Under the pieces are notes generated by a model, which saw only the letters and a program-made list of their open reading frames with translations, was not told the origin of the DNA and did no database searches. From assembly GCA_026399075.1 (NCBI GenBank), contig JAPLRR010000030.1:1-64000 (forward strand): a stretch of 64,000 nt of DNA, given 5' to 3'. The stretch is from Methylococcales bacterium (lineage in GTDB: Bacteria; Pseudomonadota; Gammaproteobacteria; Methylococcales; Methylomonadaceae). Made by a program: the position numbers and the translations under genes. Each line of letters starts with the position of its first letter. The first letter of the stretch is position 1. Shown here piece after piece: positions 61,817 to 64,000 of the stretch.

Positions 61817-62946
61817 AAAAATCTCTATTGACCAAATGCTCAGGGTTTGGCCTCTTCTTGGCTGCTTTGGTGCTGTTTGTTCCTGCGGTACAGGCGGACA
61901 ATTCAATCAAGATCGCGCAAGACCATTTTACTAACTTGGGTGTCACGCTGGGTAAAATGCAGTCTGTCCAGCATATCCCCTTGTTGTCCGCGCCCGCTAA
62001 AGTGGTGATTCCTGCCGCGCATGAATTTATCGTCAGCGCTTCACAAGCTGGATTGATCACCAAACTCAATGCCTCAATTGGCGATACAGTCAAAAAAGGC
62101 GCTTTATTGGCCGAACTCAACAGCCCTGATTTACTGTCCATGCAACGCCTTTATCTTAAGGCGCTAAGTGAAATGCAATTAGGTTTTTTATCTTTTCAAC
62201 GCGATAAAAAATTACTGGATGACGGCGTTATTGCTGAGCGCCGTTGGCAGGAAACCCGCAGCCAATATAACGCCTTTGTTTCAGAAGTTAGTGAACATCG
62301 GCAATTGCTGGAAATTTATGGGATGACTGGCCGCGACATTGATGCCTTGGCCAAAACCCACCATTTGAGCAGCCAACTTAATGTGGTCGCACCGATCTCT
62401 GGCGTAGTGATGGAACGCATGGCAGCCGCTGGGGAACGCATTGCCATGTTGGCGCCGATTTACCGCATTGCTAATTTGGATGTGTTGTGGCTGGAAATCA
62501 ATATTCCCCACGAGCGCATCGGCAGCATCAAAATCGGCGACCAAGTGCTGGTTGATAACAGCGAAATTACCGCCAAAATTACGCTGTTAGGCCAAAGTGT
62601 CAACCCTGAAAACCAAACACTGATGGCGCGGGCGGTGATTGATAAACACGTTTCAGCAGAAGGCGTGTTAGCCGTCCGCGTAGGGCAAACCCTGAACACC
62701 CAAATTATCCAAGCCACTGAAACTGCGGCTTTTAAAGTGCCCAACACGGCCATCGCCCAAAATGAAGGCAAATCGTTCATTTTTATCCGCAACCCGGAAG
62801 GCTTTAAAGTCAGCCCCATCACAGTGATTGGTAAGCAAGGGGCGGAGTCTACCATCAGCGGGGATTTTTCCGGTGACGAGGACATTGCCATTAATGGCGC
62901 TGTCGCCCTTAAAGCTAACTGGTTGGGTCTGGGGAGTGCTGAGTAA
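61813..62946 (+). CDS. RND periplasmic adaptor (CzcB/CusB-like)
   Basis: A 377-residue membrane fusion protein. Signal peptide about residues 1-28. Biotinyl-lipoyl and hairpin parts (ASQAGLITKLNASIGDTVKKGALL with AELNSPDLLSMQRLYLKALSE), then VVAPISGVVMERMAAAGERI and barrel region RIANLDVLWLEINIP. It links the outer channel to the inner pump. The stop overlaps the pump gene start by one base (TAATG). Confidence 0.93.
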   Translation: MKKSLLTKCSGFGLFLAALVLFVPAVQADNSIKIAQDHFTNLGVTLGKMQSVQHIPLLSAPAKVVIPAAHEFIVSASQAGLITKLNASIGDTVKKGALLAELNSPDLLSMQRLYLKALSEMQLGFLSFQRDKKLLDDGVIAERRWQETRSQYNAFVSEVSEHRQLLEIYGMTGRDIDALAKTHHLSSQLNVVAPISGVVMERMAAAGERIAMLAPIYRIANLDVLWLEINIPHERIGSIKIGDQVLVDNSEITAKITLLGQSVNPENQTLMARAVIDKHVSAEGVLAVRVGQTLNTQIIQATETAAFKVPNTAIAQNEGKSFIFIRNPEGFKVSPITVIGKQGAESTISGDFSGDEDIAINGAVALKANWLGLGSAE

Positions 62947-64000
62947 TGTCTAACCTAATCCGCTTTGCATTAAGTCAGCGGCTGTTAATGATGATCGTGG
63001 TGCTGCTGTTATCTGGCGGCGGCTATTATGCGTTTAAAAACATCCCCATTGACGCGTTCCCTGAAGTTTCACCCACGCAAGTAAAAATTATTGTCAAAGC
63101 CCCCGGCATGACCCCTGAAGAAGTGGAAGCCCGGATCACTGCACCCATCGAAGTTGAGCTATTGGGCATCCCGCATCAAACCATGCTGCGTTCTGTCGCC
63201 AAATATGCGCTGACTGATATTACTGTTGATTTTGCCGAAGGCACGGATATTTTTTGGGCCCGCCAACAAATTGCCGAACGCCTTAACACGCTATGGGGCA
63301 ATTTGCCTGTGGGTGTCCAAGGCGGTATTGCGCCAATGACCACGCCGCTAGGCGAAATGTTTATGTTTACCGTGGAAGGCGGCGATTTAAGCCTGATGGA
63401 ACGCCGGGATTTGTTGGACTGGGTGATACGCCCAGCCTTGCGTACTGTGCCCGGTGTCGCGGATGTCAATTCTTTGGGTGGTATGGTCAGAAGTTTTGAA
63501 GTGATACCCGATAATACCAGGCTTTCCGCCCGTGGCATCAGCATGGAAAAACTGGTGCAAGCCCTACAAAACAATAACCGCAATGACGGTGCTGGACGTA
63601 TGACCGACGGCGAAGAAGCCTTGATAGTCCGGGCTGAAGGCCGTATCAAAACCTTGGCGGATGTCAGCACGATCGTTGTAGACAATAAAAACGGCGCACC
63701 CATTACCGTCAGCGATGTCGCGGAAGTCAAAATCGGTGCCCTAACCCGCTATGGCGCAGTCAGCAAAAACGGCGAAGGCGAGGCGGTGACAGGCTTGGTG
63801 CTTAGTTTACGTGGCGCTAATGCCAGACAAACCATCGTCGGTATTGAAGAAAAATTGGCGCAAATCAGCCCGGGATTTCCTAAAGGCGTTGAGGCTAAAG
63901 TATTTTACAACCGGGGCAATCTGGTGGATAAAGCCGTGGAAACGGTGCTGCACGCTTTGCTGGAAGCAATAGCCCTAGTCGTGGTGCTGCTGTTGCTGTT
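62946..64000 (+). CDS. HME-type RND efflux pump (CzcA/CusA-like), cut by window end
   Basis: The first 351 residues of an RND transporter, open to the window edge. TM1 is RLLMMIVVLLLSGGGYYAF. Then IPIDAFPEVSPTQVKIIVKA, MTPEEVEARITAPIEVELLG and GVADVNSLGGMVRSFEVIPD are typical of the heavy-metal efflux subfamily. The next membrane segments begin at ALVVVLLLL at the edge. Third gene of the efflux operon. The metal (Cu/Ag or Co/Zn/Cd) cannot be told from this part. Confidence 0.93.
   Translation, partial: MSNLIRFALSQRLLMMIVVLLLSGGGYYAFKNIPIDAFPEVSPTQVKIIVKAPGMTPEEVEARITAPIEVELLGIPHQTMLRSVAKYALTDITVDFAEGTDIFWARQQIAERLNTLWGNLPVGVQGGIAPMTTPLGEMFMFTVEGGDLSLMERRDLLDWVIRPALRTVPGVADVNSLGGMVRSFEVIPDNTRLSARGISMEKLVQALQNNNRNDGAGRMTDGEEALIVRAEGRIKTLADVSTIVVDNKNGAPITVSDVAEVKIGALTRYGAVSKNGEGEAVTGLVLSLRGANARQTIVGIEEKLAQISPGFPKGVEAKVFYNRGNLVDKAVETVLHALLEAIALVVVLLLL

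Overview
The window looks like chromosome from a gammaproteobacterial methanotroph or methylotroph, probably Methylococcales. The main evidence is genes for two subunits (FhcA, FhcB) of the tetrahydromethanopterin-linked formyltransferase/hydrolase complex. A succinylase-branch lysine/diaminopimelate cluster, RsmJ, SufU, a BrkB-like protein and an Slp lipoprotein fit the same assignment. No rRNA, tRNA or CRISPR array was seen.

Layout. 0-11.5 kb: housekeeping genes (sufU, rsmJ, a Rieske ferredoxin, a giant alpha-2-macroglobulin) flanked by toxin-antitoxin (TA) modules. 11.8-14.7 kb: a strongly AT-rich three-gene operon (membrane coiled-coil protein, GTPase, coiled-coil protein with a tail anchor) that looks like a conflict system; its GTPase is broken by a 7-bp tandem duplication. 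14.9-25.6 kb: more TA modules, mostly damaged, around a bicupin dioxygenase, an RTX protein, a TPR protein and a histidine kinase. 25.6-30.7 kb: fhcA and fhcB, separated by two accessory genes and without fhcD/fhcC beside them. 30.8-35.6 kb: porin, di-haem peroxidase, FMN-binding protein and four-helix membrane protein behind a Fur-like site, then an Slp lipoprotein. 35.7-42.1 kb: dapE, dapD and dapC with a BglII-type restriction-modification pair between them, then an M48 protease. 42.3-49.8 kb: diguanylate cyclase, NamZ-like hydrolase, DOMON-like protein, NfeD/SPFH pair and BrkB. 60.0-64.0 kb: a heavy-metal-type RND efflux operon cut by the window end.

The most interesting region is 50.0-59.8 kb. 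Four co-directional genes encode a triple TIR-like protein, a STAND NTPase with two WD40 propellers and a PDZ-like tail, a SLOG-domain protein with four membrane helices, and a small RyR-domain protein. All four domain families are tied to NAD-derived nucleotide signalling in bacterial immunity, and the set reads as a sensor / signal-maker / membrane-effector defence system. Its two long gaps hold unrelated tandem arrays (3 x 141 bp and about 4 x 131 bp).

A second theme is that toxin genes are repeatedly interrupted while their antitoxins survive: a brnT and a vapC by the same 101-bp miniature element, a yoeB by a dispersed repeat, and a higB-like gene by an IS3 remnant.
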